Assembly: GCF_037038585.1 (NCBI RefSeq)
Contig: NC_092522.1
Span: 48,769,661 to 48,833,660, forward strand
Origin: Patagioenas fasciata
Taxonomy: Eukaryota > Chordata > Aves > Columbiformes > Columbidae
Direction: 5' to 3'
DNA: 64,000 bases
Of the stretch, positions 52,601 to 62,727 are shown one piece after another. Numbering within the stretch: the stretch's first letter is position 1; each line of letters opens with the position of its first letter. Position numbers and translations under genes: made by a program. The notes beneath the pieces are model-generated. The model ran no database searches. It was not told the origin of the DNA and saw only the letters and a program-made list of their open reading frames with translations.

Positions 52601-53850
52601 AATTTCAATCATTTCTTCCTCTCATTACCTCCTTTTTGTGGTAGCTGTATGCTTTGTGTCCCTAACAGAAGTCAAAATTTGGCAAACTGTTCAATACAAG
52701 CATACCTTTTTGAATATGTGGAGTTCTCTCAATTTCCTTAACAGAACAAAAGGAAGCTACTTAAAAGTTACAGAAGAGCACTGGATTTTAAAATGTTTCA
52801 ATTTGATTGTTTATGATCCCAAACCAAAACGAGAAGTGGGCATGGTTACTTTCTAAAAGAGGAAATTGAAAATAATTTTTTCCTTCTTTTCTGTTAGGAC
52901 ATGAGTTCAGGGCTTTGTTTTTCCTGTAGCAGCTGAAAACACTACAAACACAACCCCTGAAATAGTGCAGAGAATTAAGCTCTCTGCAGTATTCCAAAAG
53001 TTGGGAACTTCATAATGCACTACAGGAAAAAACAGGCTCTCCTGAAGTGGGGAGGGGGAAGAGAGAAATAGGAAGAGAAGTTCCACCGAATAACCAGCAA
53101 CTTGAATATCAGAAAACCACAGACTGTGATAACAGTAACTTAGCCCTAATTTTAAAAAAATAATTAAAAAAAAAAATAAAAAAATATATATACATACACA
53201 CACAAGCCTCCTCGTTGCAAAGCCTACTTTCTGGCTGAAAGCAGATCTGTTTGATCACCCAGGCCAAACAAACACACACGCCGCAAAGCAAGTGCTGCCT
53301 TATTAAGTCAGTCACTGCTACAAGCACTTTAGAGGCCTAATGCACACCCAGCTTTTGGCCTGTAACAATCGCTTTTTTACCACCAGGGATGAAGATTTCT
53401 AAAGCTACACTCACAGACACCTCCGTAAAGCCCAAATGGGAAGGCGATAACGCCTCTGAAGCCGTGGTCTATCCTGGTGTATGGGCAGTTTAGTAACACA
53501 GCCTCACACCCCCACCCTCTCCCAGCTGCAGGGCCTCCCCCTGCTCTGACTCCTCAGCCTGCTCTCCTGTCGGCTCAGGGCCCTGAACCGGCCCCGCGGG
53601 CCCACACAGCCGACGGCTGCGGCTGGACCGCCCCTCGGCGGCGGCAGGCGGGGTACGGGCCGCACACCACGGAGGCGCCCGCTCATACCCCTGCGCTACG
53701 GGTGGCGGCGGCGGCGCGACCCTCAGGGGGCCGCAGAGCTCGCCTCGCTCCGGCGGGGGGCGCAGCCGCCGGCTCCAGCCGCCGCCGGTAGCGGGGGAGG
53801 GAAGAGGGAGAGGCACGCGCGCCGCCGCCGTCACCTTCCTTCCCGCTCAT
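31230..53850 (-). CDS. TSNAX: Translin-associated factor X (Trax), six coding exons
   Basis: Joining 53850-53835, 51521-51414, 48364-48250, 46570-46440, 33383-33256 and 31604-31230 gives 873 bases, 290 residues plus a TGA stop, the same length as human Trax. All five introns are GT-AG and the frame is intact. The N-terminus [20 protein letters not shown] carries the basic RKRK nuclear-localisation cluster. The helical translin-fold body follows (residues 40-160), then a variable linker (158-180) and the highly conserved [19 protein letters not shown] block and C-terminus. Trax pairs with translin in the C3PO endoribonuclease, which removes the cleaved passenger strand during RISC loading and processes tRNA fragments. 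The acidic residues known as catalytic in human Trax are present (here E127, E130, D193, E197). The start is the only ATG in good homology with the family. It is transcribed from a CpG island. Confidence 0.97.
31605..33255 (-). other. TSNAX intron 5
   Basis: 1,651 bases, GT-AG. No repeat or embedded gene recognised. Short frames inside on both strands lack similarity to known proteins. Confidence 0.85.
33256..33383 (-). CDS. TSNAX: TSNAX coding exon 5
   Basis: A 128-base exon, acceptor TTTTTGCAG| and donor AACATG|GTAAAA. It encodes [20 protein letters not shown], with the two glutamates (E127, E130) aligned with catalytic residues of human Trax, then the start of the variable linker (EDREETTNM). 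It ends in phase 0. Confidence 0.95.
33705..34540 (+). mobile_element. CR1 LINE fragment, antisense in TSNAX intron 4
   Basis: Plus-oriented CR1. The left end matches the reverse-transcriptase segment that reads as phase-shifted [20 protein letters not shown], with the FVDD-type motif in place of the catalytic YADD box. The copy continues through the C-terminal region and ends ggactagatgatctttcaac and ttctgtgattctatga, the CR1 3' end. Several frame breaks show a decayed copy, of a different and older type than those at 54.3 and 62.7 kb. Confidence 0.85.
43965..44489 (+). mobile_element. CR1 LINE 3' fragment with ATTCT tail, intron 4
   Basis: Plus-oriented, beginning near the cagttctgggccccacagtt segment. 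It passes through the gcgacctcattgctctctac and ggaggtttagattggaca segments and ends in ccttccaactgaaatgttct and a (TATTC)n tail at 44460-44489. It is 5'-truncated and non-coding now. Confidence 0.85.
46440..46570 (-). CDS. TSNAX: TSNAX coding exon 4
   Basis: A 131-base exon, acceptor GATTGCAG| and donor CTCCAG|GTAAAT. It encodes [29 protein letters not shown]. The start ([10 protein letters not shown]) differs from the mammalian APDMEDILTE, while the second half is conserved. It ends in phase 1. Confidence 0.95.
46571..48249 (-). other. TSNAX intron 3
   Basis: 1,679 bases, GT-AG. Contains an AT dinucleotide tract near 46876-46902 and a short CR1-tail-like string at 47005-47030 that is too brief to call an element. 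Confidence 0.85.
48250..48364 (-). CDS. TSNAX: TSNAX coding exon 3
   Basis: A 115-base exon, acceptor CTCTGCAG| and donor ATCAG|GTGAGT. It encodes the first long helix of the translin fold, including [20 protein letters not shown] and TIFLLHR, near identical to mammalian Trax. It ends in phase 2. Confidence 0.96.
48365..51413 (-). other. TSNAX intron 2
   Basis: 3,049 bases, GT-AG. No transposable element or embedded frame could be recognised. There is an A-rich tract at 49814-49829. Confidence 0.85.
51414..51521 (-). CDS. TSNAX: TSNAX coding exon 2
   Basis: A 108-base exon, acceptor CTATTAATAG| at 51522 after a T-rich tract and donor AAAT|GTAAGT at 51413. It encodes the basic RKRK cluster, the KHDNFPH motif and the start of the conserved SFKSFQ segment, and ends in phase 1. 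Confidence 0.95.
51854..51962 (+). mobile_element. hAT-like DNA transposon end fragment
   Basis: Begins caggggtgtcaaattcattt, a terminal inverted repeat wording of hAT-superfamily elements, followed by ccacatcagcctcacggttg and ttaggactgtataaatg, known from non-autonomous hAT copies in amniotes. The opposite end was not found, so it is a fragment. Family identity is from memory. Confidence 0.55.
52367..52548 (-). mobile_element. Short CR1 LINE 3' fragment in TSNAX intron 1
   Basis: Minus-oriented, the same subfamily as the copies at 7937, 54326 and 62728 (shared attggaagagacctcaagag and ggcgggtcttgaatgtctcc). Only the last ~180 bases of the element are present. It is in the same orientation as TSNAX. 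Confidence 0.88.
53835..53850 (-). CDS. TSNAX: TSNAX coding exon 1
   Basis: Only 16 coding bases (MSGKE plus one base) inside the CpG island, followed by the donor G|GTGACG at 53834. It ends in phase 1. Exon 2 completes the glycine codon and restores the family sequence EGSGGF, which proves the junction. Confidence 0.92.
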
Positions 53851-54053
53851 CCCGGTGCCGCCGCCGAGCCAGGCCGCGTGCCCCCGGCAACCTGCTTCCG
53901 CCCCGCGCGCTGCCAGGGCCCGCCACGCCGCCTGGCGCCCCCGCCCTACAGGAACCACAGCAGGGCGCCCGCGCGGGTGCCTGATAGCAAGACGCCACGC
54001 AGGCGGAGTGCGCTGGCCCGTCGCCCGCGGCGAAGCAGGAGTCGTGCGAAGCT

Positions 54054-54101
54054 ATGGCGGCGCGGAGGATGATATCGGGCCTTGTTGCCCGCGAAATCGA
54101 G
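54054..54101 (+). CDS. Candidate first exon divergent from TSNAX, unidentified
   Basis: An ATG in good context (G at -3, G at +4) opens MAARRMISGLVAREIE and reaches a good donor, GAG|GTAAAG, at 54101/54102 in phase 0. Without splicing the frame runs on for about 50 codons to a TAG near 54206. I do not recognise the peptide, and no second exon could be assigned in 54.1-64 kb. The nearest in-phase acceptor with a short open frame, near 55719, is unconvincing. The string may simply be a YY1 motif (ATGGCGGC) of the TSNAX promoter or the start of a non-coding transcript. Confidence 0.25.
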
Positions 54102-54325
54102 GTAAAGCCGAGGGCCGAGCTGCTTTCCGAGCAGGCGATCCACGGGCAGCTAGCCTACGGCCTCACCGTGAGGCCCCCCACGCCCGCGGCACGACGGGAC
54201 ATGTAGTGCTGTGTAGGGGACGGTGGCGCTGCGGCCGGTGCGGAAGCCCTGGTGTTACCTGCCCGCCGCCACCGGCCTGCCCGGCCAGCTGAGCGGGGGA
54301 AAGGGGCTGCGGCGTTGGTCCCATC

Positions 54326-54959
54326 ACACAGAATCACAGAGTGTTAGGGATTGGAAGGGACCTCGAAAGATCATCTAGTCCAATCCCCCTGCTGGAGCAG
54401 GAACACCCAGATGAGGTTACACAGGAAGGTGTCCAGGCGGGTTTTGAATGTCTCCAGAGAAGAAGACTCCACAACCTCCCTGGGCAGCCTGTTCCAGTGT
54501 TCTGTTACCCTCACTGTGAAGACGTTTCTTCTCATATCTAAGTGGAACCTCTTGTGTTCCAGTCTGAACCCATTGCCCCTTGTCCTACTGTTGGTTGTCA
54601 TCAAGAACAGCCTGGCTCCATCCTCCTGACACTCACTCTTTACATATTTATAAACATTAATGAGGTCACCCCTCAGTCTCGTCCAAGCTAAAGAGACCCA
54701 GCTCCCTCAGCCTTTTCTCATAAGGGAGATGCTCCACTCCCTTCATCATCTTTGTTGCCCTGCGCTGAACTCTCTCCAGCAGTTCCCTGTCCTTCTTGAA
54801 CTGAGGGGCCCAGAACTGGACACAATATTCCAGGTGTGGTCTCCCCAGGGCAGAGTAGAAGGGAAGGAGAACCTCTCTCGACCTACTGACCACCCCCCTT
54901 CTAATACACCCCAGGATGACATCGGCCCTCCTGGACACAAGGAAACAGTGCTGGCTCAT
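54326..54959 (-). mobile_element. CR1 LINE 3' part abutting the TSNAX CpG island
   Basis: Minus-oriented CR1 of the young subfamily. Minus-strand frames at 54371-54604 ([19 protein letters not shown]) and 54666-54959 ([20 protein letters not shown]) belong to the reverse-transcriptase C-terminus but lie in broken frames. The 3' end (cacacagaatcacagagtg) touches the CpG island and the element is 5'-truncated at about 54959. Confidence 0.9.
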
Positions 54960-56951
54960 CGCCTCTTCTCAGCCCATATCCGCAGAGCGTCTGTCACATC
55001 GCCTTCCCCTCACCCCCCTCCCTCCCGCTCTGTCCCCTTACTGCCTTCTCTCCCTGGCCACATGAGGACCAGGGCGCCTCCCTTCCATGTGAGGTGAATC
55101 GGGCACTCAGCAGCCTGGAGCCTCCAGCACCAAGTGGTCTGTTGTTGCCCATAGTGCCCAGACCCACAGGGCCCCGCAGCCCCTGCCACGAGGTGCGGCG
55201 GCCCAGGGAGGCCAGAGAGGACAGGAACTGACAGCAAGACAGGACATGGAAACTGGAGACACTTAACTGCACACCGGAAAAATCTGATAGGGAAGCCACC
55301 TGACACTCGGAAAATAAATGCGAGAAGCAGCAGATGTAGCTGCTGCCAGAGGGGAGGCAGTGGCTGCGGCAGGAGACTAGAGGTCCCTGGCCTCAGGGCT
55401 GGGAGAGAGGGGTGTCAGGGGACTGTGGATTGTTAGTCTGAACTGGTCTGGGACCACCAGCTCCTGAACCCACATTATTTGCATCCTATGTTTTGTTAGG
55501 CCTGATAAAAACAGTGTTTCCTCTGCTAGAGATTTAGTGTGAGTGTTCATAGGAGACATCACAGGATTGAGCACAAGGGCGACAGATGTACATGATATCT
55601 CTGTGCACACTTGGCACTTCAGTTCTTGCAGTGATGGGCTACAAAATGCATGTTTGCCCTGCTACTTTGTTCATGCTTTTCTTTACTACACACACATCCT
55701 GATGTGTTCCTCTAACAGGTTAGAAAAATGGATGAGTGTTGCCAAAATGAAAAGGCTTGCAAATCATCAATCTCATTGCTCTGCTACTAGATTTCATTTT
55801 TTGTCGCAGCTGCTGCCTGTTTTAGTAGCTGGATTCCCAAGGAAACAAAGCCCACATGAGTGCAAAGGCAGAGTGCTGACAGCCTTTGTGTGTGGGTGGG
55901 TGTGCGTGTGTGTCTGTCCTTCCTCCCCACCCTTAATAATTTTTTAATCTGTCGGTCAATTGGTCAATCTGATTTGACAGAGGGAAAGAGCCTCTAGGAG
56001 TGATTATAAACATCCTGACTAGGGAAAAAAATTTGGGTGGAACTTACACCTTATGAGAAACCAGATAAGCCCAGCTGTGAGATGCGAATGCTTCTGAGTG
56101 CAGTGTTAGCAGAGCTCAGCCTTTGGGGGTTCTCACAGAGCAGGGACGCCACCCCTGGCTCAGGCCTTTGTGTTTCACAAATAAACAAATACAGCTAATA
56201 GCAAACTTGAATATCAGGTGAGTCTGTCAACAGATTGAGGAGGACAATACATCACCTAAGTCAGATAGTAGAGGAGAAAAGCTTTGACGAGGAGCTTTAA
56301 ACAGTCTGTGGGCAGCCAAGCAGGACTTGCTAAAACCTGGTATTTCCAAATACCTAGAACATGTGACTCTTTTGTGCAGTGTTCAATATTACTCAGAAGC
56401 ATAACATAAAGTCTCTCTCCAATTTCCTAATCAAAGAGAACAGATGTTAATCACATTTGAAAAACAGAGTACAAAGAGGATCCCGGCAGAACTTCCTTGG
56501 GTCTGATCTACATATCGAGTTGTGCAACAGCTTGCTTGCTGCCCTGCCAGCTGCACAGGAGCTTACAGATTTCTATGTAGCAAAATCAGAACATGAAATG
56601 ATTTATGCCAGTGTTACCACTGCACACATTTAAGCACAGGCTTTTGTTTTAGAAGATGTACAAAACTGCTTTTGGAAACACTTTTTTTTTTTTTTAACTG
56701 CTATTTCCTTGTTCTTGGCAGCTATTTGAACAAAAAGCAGAGTGATTTTGGTTATGTTGATGTTGCAGGGTAGTGGAAAGAGTGCTGGCACTCAAATGTT
56801 TCCCAGCAGTAGAGAATTTTCAGCTGATTGTAGGGAGTGAAGGTTTGCTCTTTCCCTGATTTCTCTTGGTTTCAGGGACACTCTGCACCTGCCCAGAGAC
56901 TCTCAACAACTTGCTTGACATCCTGGAAATGTTGTCATGAATAAGAACTGT

Positions 56952-57050
56952 GGTGTTTGTTTGTGTGTTTGGGTTTTGTGTGTGTGTGTGTTTTTGTATG
57001 TGTGTGTTTTTGTTGTTGCGTTTGTTTGTGGTTGGTTTGTTTGGGTTTTT
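56952..57050. repeat. GT-rich simple repeat
   Basis: Imperfect TG/TTTG repeats with a pure (TG) core around 56978-56990. Alternating purine-pyrimidine sequence. Frames read through it are artefacts. Confidence 0.85.
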
Positions 57051-59095
57051 TTCTGAGATAATCCATTTAAATGTGGCAGTGTTAAACTTCTTTTGCAACA
57101 GGTTATTTGCAGTATCTTTTCCTTTCTTAAAGCTGGTAATTATACTTTTCCCCCTCCCCTTCCAATTATGTTTTCTTTATGCCTGAAGAGAATGGCACCA
57201 GCACCTGCATAAGTGTGGAGGAGGAATAGCAACATTTTGAGGGACTAAACGGTAACAGAAAGGAGGTGCAAGGATTTAGGATAGGGCAAAAAATCCAAAC
57301 TAATGACAAACCAGTGAGGTTTTCTCAGAGACTCAAGATCACACTGCAATGTTGCATATGGGTTGCATATGATTGCGCTCCAGATCCTAAGACAAGGTTG
57401 GCAACTCAGCTTTCATATGGAAAAAAGTGGTTTTTAAGATTCACTGTTGTGAGGACAGAGCATGAGTAGGTGCACCAGATGTGATCTGTGCCTGAGTGGG
57501 CAAACCAACTGAAAACAACCACTGTAGGAGGCAGGAACTTCCTCATTCATTTTATCCCTCAGGTCTGCTGCTTTGGGCAATGACCTGCTTTAATAACACT
57601 CCTACACAATATTCCTTAGTGAGGCTTTTGCTCTGCTGCAGTGTTGTCAGCAGAAACCACCTTGAAATGATGCTCAAGGGAGTGGAGAATGAATCTTCTC
57701 TGGAAAACCAGAGTCTGATACTGACTGAGCGCTGTGAAGGGCAGACACAGGAGTGGTGGCAGGTCCAACTCAAGGACCACACTACTGAAGCTGCTTCAAC
57801 ACCTACAGCTTCAAGTAATGGAGCTGCACAGAGCTAGGGCCCAAGTGATTTGGCAGGCACATGAAATCACCATATCTTCATGCCCTCAGTCATTTCAATG
57901 TAGCTCTTTGAAAGCTGTTTAAGGTCCTTGGGTTCACTAGCAGAGCTCACGGTGTGCTCTTCATGGACCTGTATGGCTTGCACAGCTTTAGTGATAAATG
58001 CTATCTTTGTGATGCCCTCCCATGTTTAAATACCAAGCCTGGGAATGTCTCCCGAAGCCTCTGCTAAAGCAGTAGCACTATGGACAGTTAGAGCTGGAAT
58101 TACCTCCACATATCCTTTTGGTTTTCGTTTTATCTCATGACATGACGTACTCTTCGAGCAAGGTTGTGAGGTTGCTGTGGCGACAGAGGGCTTAACCATG
58201 GGGCTATCTGTCATACTGAAACACTCACATTAGCCAATATAACTGTGAATGCTTTCAACAAACAATTGAGTGAAGTGAAGTGACAAAAAGCTTGCGAAAC
58301 GGTCACAGGGGAATTGCATAAACTGGGGTCAGATGTTCAATTCGAGCCTGTTACATGACCAAGGAGTTTTGCAGCTGGTTGACGAAAGGAAGCAGGAGGT
58401 CAGCTGTTCTCGAGTTGTTATAACAACAACCTGTTATGTTTCTCAGGCAACGGAGATGCCCATAGTATTTTGGCAGGATGGATTGGGAGGATGATTTCCT
58501 CTTTTCCTGGAATAATGTTTGGAAGCTGCAAATGTTTTTCAGCCAGTTGAATCTGGGATTTCTCTTGGAAGTAGCAGGATCCTCCCAAGTACTAATTCAC
58601 CATGGTGCAGCCTTTGAGTGGATCAGCAGGAAGATTTTGGGAATGCACCATTGATTTAGTCGACTTGTAAATAAGTGAGTGGCAAAGAGAAGGATTGGGA
58701 GAACCTAAAGGTTTGCTGCAACATCCATCTGGGAAAAAAAATGAGAGAGATTTATTCCTAATGTTTAGTTTATATCTTCCAAGGGAAAACTGGCAAGTGA
58801 CCGGCTATGAATAATGTACCCATGGGGAAAGTTTGTTTCTAAACATGAACAGTTAGTGCCTGGCTTATGTCTGGGTGGGTGTGCTGGCTATTTCATAACA
58901 ATTTAATTCTACTGAGGCAACCACATGAAAGAATTGCTTTGGAGGAATTCAAGGTGAGAATATCTTTATTCTGCATCTATTAATACATCAACACCAACAC
59001 CCTTAATGCAGTAGAATCAAAGTGCAGAGATTAATGTTTCTCCCCCTCTCTGTGCCTGAGCTCCTTGCAAATTATAACTGAAGTGATACACTCAC

Positions 59096-59100
<5 letters not shown>

Positions 59101-59127
<27 letters not shown>
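59101..59127. repeat. (TA)n microsatellite
   Basis: 27 bases of uninterrupted TA dinucleotide, likely variable in length between individuals. Confidence 0.95.
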
Positions 59128-60543
59128 CTATTTTTAGTAGATGCTTTGGTTTGGCCCACTTGATTAAATGCTGGGCTTTTCTACCATAGTGGCAGGACAT
59201 AAAAAAGGTGTGGGCTAATGTTACGGTTTGTTGTAGTTTAGGGAAAGATGCTGATGTAGTAAGAGCTGCAAAGAAAGCAAGTCCAAAACATTTCCTTCAG
59301 CTATGTGAGTCACAAAAGTGAGAGAGTCTGACGGTGCAGTTCTCCTCTGAAATGGTATATCCAATCACATAACAGCGGAATCTGCATATTTTTTTTACAC
59401 CTATATAGGTCTCTGACCCCTACCAACCTTGAAGAGTCTCAGGTGCTCTTCTGTACCTAGGGCCCTCAGTACCCCGTGGATAATCAGTGCCAAATACAGA
59501 TTCTTCTTCACCCTCTTGGTCTTCTTCAATAATGCAATTTTGAGGTAATGGCTCTTGGCAAAAGAGTTTATCAGATGCATCTGCAGTTAACCCTCTATAA
59601 GAAGGAGTCTGAGAATGGTGTTTGTGTCTACACCTGAGAAAGGCAAAATATTACATTATATATGGAAAACCCTCATTCGTGCCCATGTAAATCAGGAATA
59701 ATTCTGTTTAAATTGGGTACCATTGAGATGACTATCAAGCCTTGAGAATTCCCAAGGTACAGAATATTTTATGTTGTGGTATAGGTAGGGCCAAAAACAT
59801 AGCAAGGATCAGGTAGTTAGAGAAATGCTTTCCTAACAATTCCCACCAAAAAGTTCTGTTAAAAAGCAGTTAAGGTTGCTCCAGGGCAAAACACACCCAC
59901 ACAAGAAATGACAGGTTAGGGGAACCTTCTTCCCATAAGCTATCGTGTGTGCCTCATATTAACCACTCCCACTGACAGACTCCAAAACCAAACAAGAACC
60001 TTCCCTTGTTCTGCAGGATAAAGAAACAAACTGAATACCCATTACTCCTACCCACTTCAGTGCAAAAGCCTCTGGCTTCTGCAACATTAACATTAACAGC
60101 TGATGCATGTGTAAAGACTACAGTGACTTGGGGAAAAAAATGGAGATTAACAAGTGCTTCCCTGAGTAGGCACTCTGCTGGTCCTGCTGGTCTCAGGGAC
60201 CTTTTTTGACTTTGTCAGGCTCTGTCTGCTCTGTGGTTTGACGAGTCCACTTAGTAGACCCCTTCCCCAATGCAGAGCTGAAGAGCCATTTATCCCTTTT
60301 TATTAGACTGGAGGATGATCTATTTTATATACTTATACCGGAGCAAATCTGTTTCCCTTGCTCCAAAAATAGCTACATCTACGCCAACTATTTGTGTGAG
60401 ATGACTTTGAGATTATTTATTCCCAGCTGAGCCAGGAGAGATTTTATGTGAAGGGATTTTGCCACCCACCACTATGGAGATCCTGGGCAGAATGATGATA
60501 GCACTAAGTTGTAGTTACGATGAAAGCTTTATTTTTTTTTAGC

Positions 60544-60614
60544 AGAATTTTATGATCAGAATAGCATAGAATTTTATGATCACAGTAGCACAGAATTATT
60601 ATAATCATAACCAG
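60544..60614. repeat. 24-bp tandem repeat, about three units
   Basis: Units at 60544-60567 and 60568-60591 share agaattttatgatca and then diverge (gaatagcat, cagtagcac). A third, weaker unit begins at 60592 (agaattatt). The array follows a T-run and lies in non-coding DNA. Confidence 0.75.
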
Positions 60615-62727
60615 TGTACCATAATTTTATAAGTAGCACAGCACAGAATTTATAGCATGGCTTAGCTTAGCTAGACCCTCTGCAAATTGGGTCAAATCTT
60701 AATACTTGGGTTGCATTATCCATAAAATAATCATAACCTAGACTTGAAATGCATAAAAGAATATGAGTCATCCAATCCTTGGAGGAAGCAGATGACGGTG
60801 GAGGCATCCCTGGCCACCAGGAGATGATGGGTTTTGCCATCCAGCAGCAGTTCTGATCCAAGTTCCACTTATAACAGCTTGATTTTCCAGACAGCACTCT
60901 GTGTACTGCCATGTTTCCCTGTTCTGTGACAGGGTCATCACAACCTGGCTGATCAGGTGTCTGGGACTTTCAAGGTCAGTAAGGAAAGGAGCAGTTGGCC
61001 CAGCACCCAGGAACCTTGGGGCTGATAGGGAGGGGGGCAAGAAATCTGCCTGGTGCCCAGGACCTTCAAGGCCTTATGACAAGGGGAAAGGGGACTGATA
61101 CATGGCCAGCTTGGTGATGGAGAATTGCCACTTGCCTTATCAAATGGCTTTAGTTATGCTGACCATATTACCAGGGGTCAGGAGCAGGGATACCAGTTAC
61201 AGATTTGTGTTGAAGAAGCCTTTGCTTCAAAGTGTGTTGGTGGTCTTCCACCTATCTTCCCACATGGCTTTATACCTTCCCACACCTACCTGCTACTTTC
61301 ATTCAAGTTTCTTCTGCTCCACAGGGTCATGGTGACCAGTACTGACTAGGTTTCACCTCATTGTTTAAATGCTGATACAGAGCTAGTTCTGCCTTTTTGT
61401 ACCCAGGTGCTCTAGGAACAATGTCTCGGTATTGCAACAAAAGACTTTATTCTCTACCTCTGTGCCATGAGGGGCCCCACAAGTTTTCTTATACTGTGGA
61501 GAAAGGCAAAGATGTGTTAGCCCAGGCACAGAAACCAGGTTTATGTTGGACCGCAGGGGAGGGTAATTCTCTTCCTATACAGAGTTGAATCAAAACAAAG
61601 AATTAAAGACAAGTAGATGAAGTACAGTACTGCTACAGACCTTAGTCCATTGAAAATGAGCTGGAGACTTTGTCAAGAGGTATTAGTCTAAGATTGTAAT
61701 TTTGTGTCATGGGTGATGACCCTGAAGATGTTGAGGGCAGTAAGACTGGAAACCTCCATGCTACTGTACACATGCCAATGCTGTGACCTGGTCATAGTCT
61801 GCTACTCGATCATGTATTTCCAAAATTCCGGCCCTCCTCTCCGTGACTGCTGTGCTGTGTGATCAGCTCTGACCAGGAAAAATGAAATCATAATAAAACT
61901 GATCATTTTATAGTTCTGTCACAGTGCAAAGGCACTTGAGAGTAAACTAATAAAGGTTTGATATACATTTATATCTTCACATTTTAAAAGTTAGCATGAA
62001 GTTTATATTTTCCTGTCCTCCAGGAAAATCTATTTATATCAACAGATCCCAGATAATCAATACTTGTTTAGAAAACTGTAATAACTGAAACATTAATCCT
62101 AATGCCTTTTTAATGCTAAATGCCTTTATTAATCACTCCTAAATTTACCATGGGCTATGTAAGAGTAACACACAACATAGAGTAAGCTTGGAGCAGGGGG
62201 TATTGCAGGATACCTATACGTGATGTGCACATCTCTACTCACCAGTCTACGTATATGGTATCAAAATGAGTAGAATTTTTTCTCTGTTTCCATGAAAAGT
62301 ATACATCTCATATGGAAGTCATCTAAGCTTCCCTGTAAGCTCTTTTGGGCACTGTTATTAAAAATACATTACACATACACCTGTACAAGTTGAAATCTTG
62401 GAAGAACATGTCTATTTCCCAGAAATCAAAGTGCTTTCAGTGCGGATGCCTGCGGGGGACAGTGATCAGAAAGCAGCCAGAGAGCAACAGGAATGCTGAG
62501 ATTTCAGAGCCTGTGTGATCACCCACAGCTGTACAAACAGTGCAGCAGAGAAAACAGATTGACCTTGACCATGTTTTGAGAGTGCCAGATAACCAGGTCC
62601 TTCAACAAGCCTTGTTTCAACACGAAGAGGAAAGAAACAACGGTGAACGCGAGGAAACACAATAATGACTAAAGTAGCAACATTGCAAGTGAGCAACTTG
62701 AACACCTTCAAGAGACTGGTCTGGGAT

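Larger units (their letters stand above)
51522..53834 (-). other. TSNAX intron 1
   Basis: 2,313 bases, GT-AG. Holds a TC/T-rich tract (51787-51813), a hAT-like fragment (51854-51962), a CR1 fragment (52367-52548) and an A-rich to TA/CA simple tract (53150-53205), and runs into the CpG island on the right. Confidence 0.85.
53490..54330. promoter_or_regulatory. CpG island, TSNAX promoter, possibly bidirectional
   Basis: Dense CG dinucleotides between AT-rich flanks, containing TSNAX exon 1 (ATG at 53850-53848). GC-box-like strings and an ETS-like cttccgc (53896 region) occur upstream of the TSNAX start. At 54054 an ATGGCGGCG string resembles a YY1 site or an initiator ATG. About 200 bases separate the two divergent ATGs, the usual spacing of a bidirectional promoter. 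A CR1 abuts the island on the right at 54326. Confidence 0.85.
54960..62727. other. Non-coding stretch right of the TSNAX promoter
   Basis: No supported gene. It is moderately GC-rich to about 55300, then AT-rich. Simple repeats: GT-rich 55886-55917 and 56952-57050, T run 56682-56696, (TA)n 59101-59127, and a 24-bp degenerate tandem at 60544-60614. If a divergent transcript starts at 54054, its exons would be here, but I could not identify any. Confidence 0.5.

Noticed and set aside
53878..54292. Overlapping plus-strand frames of 64-145 codons in the TSNAX CpG island
   Set aside because: GC-rich composition frames overlapping the proven TSNAX exon 1 region on the other strand, with no conserved peptide.
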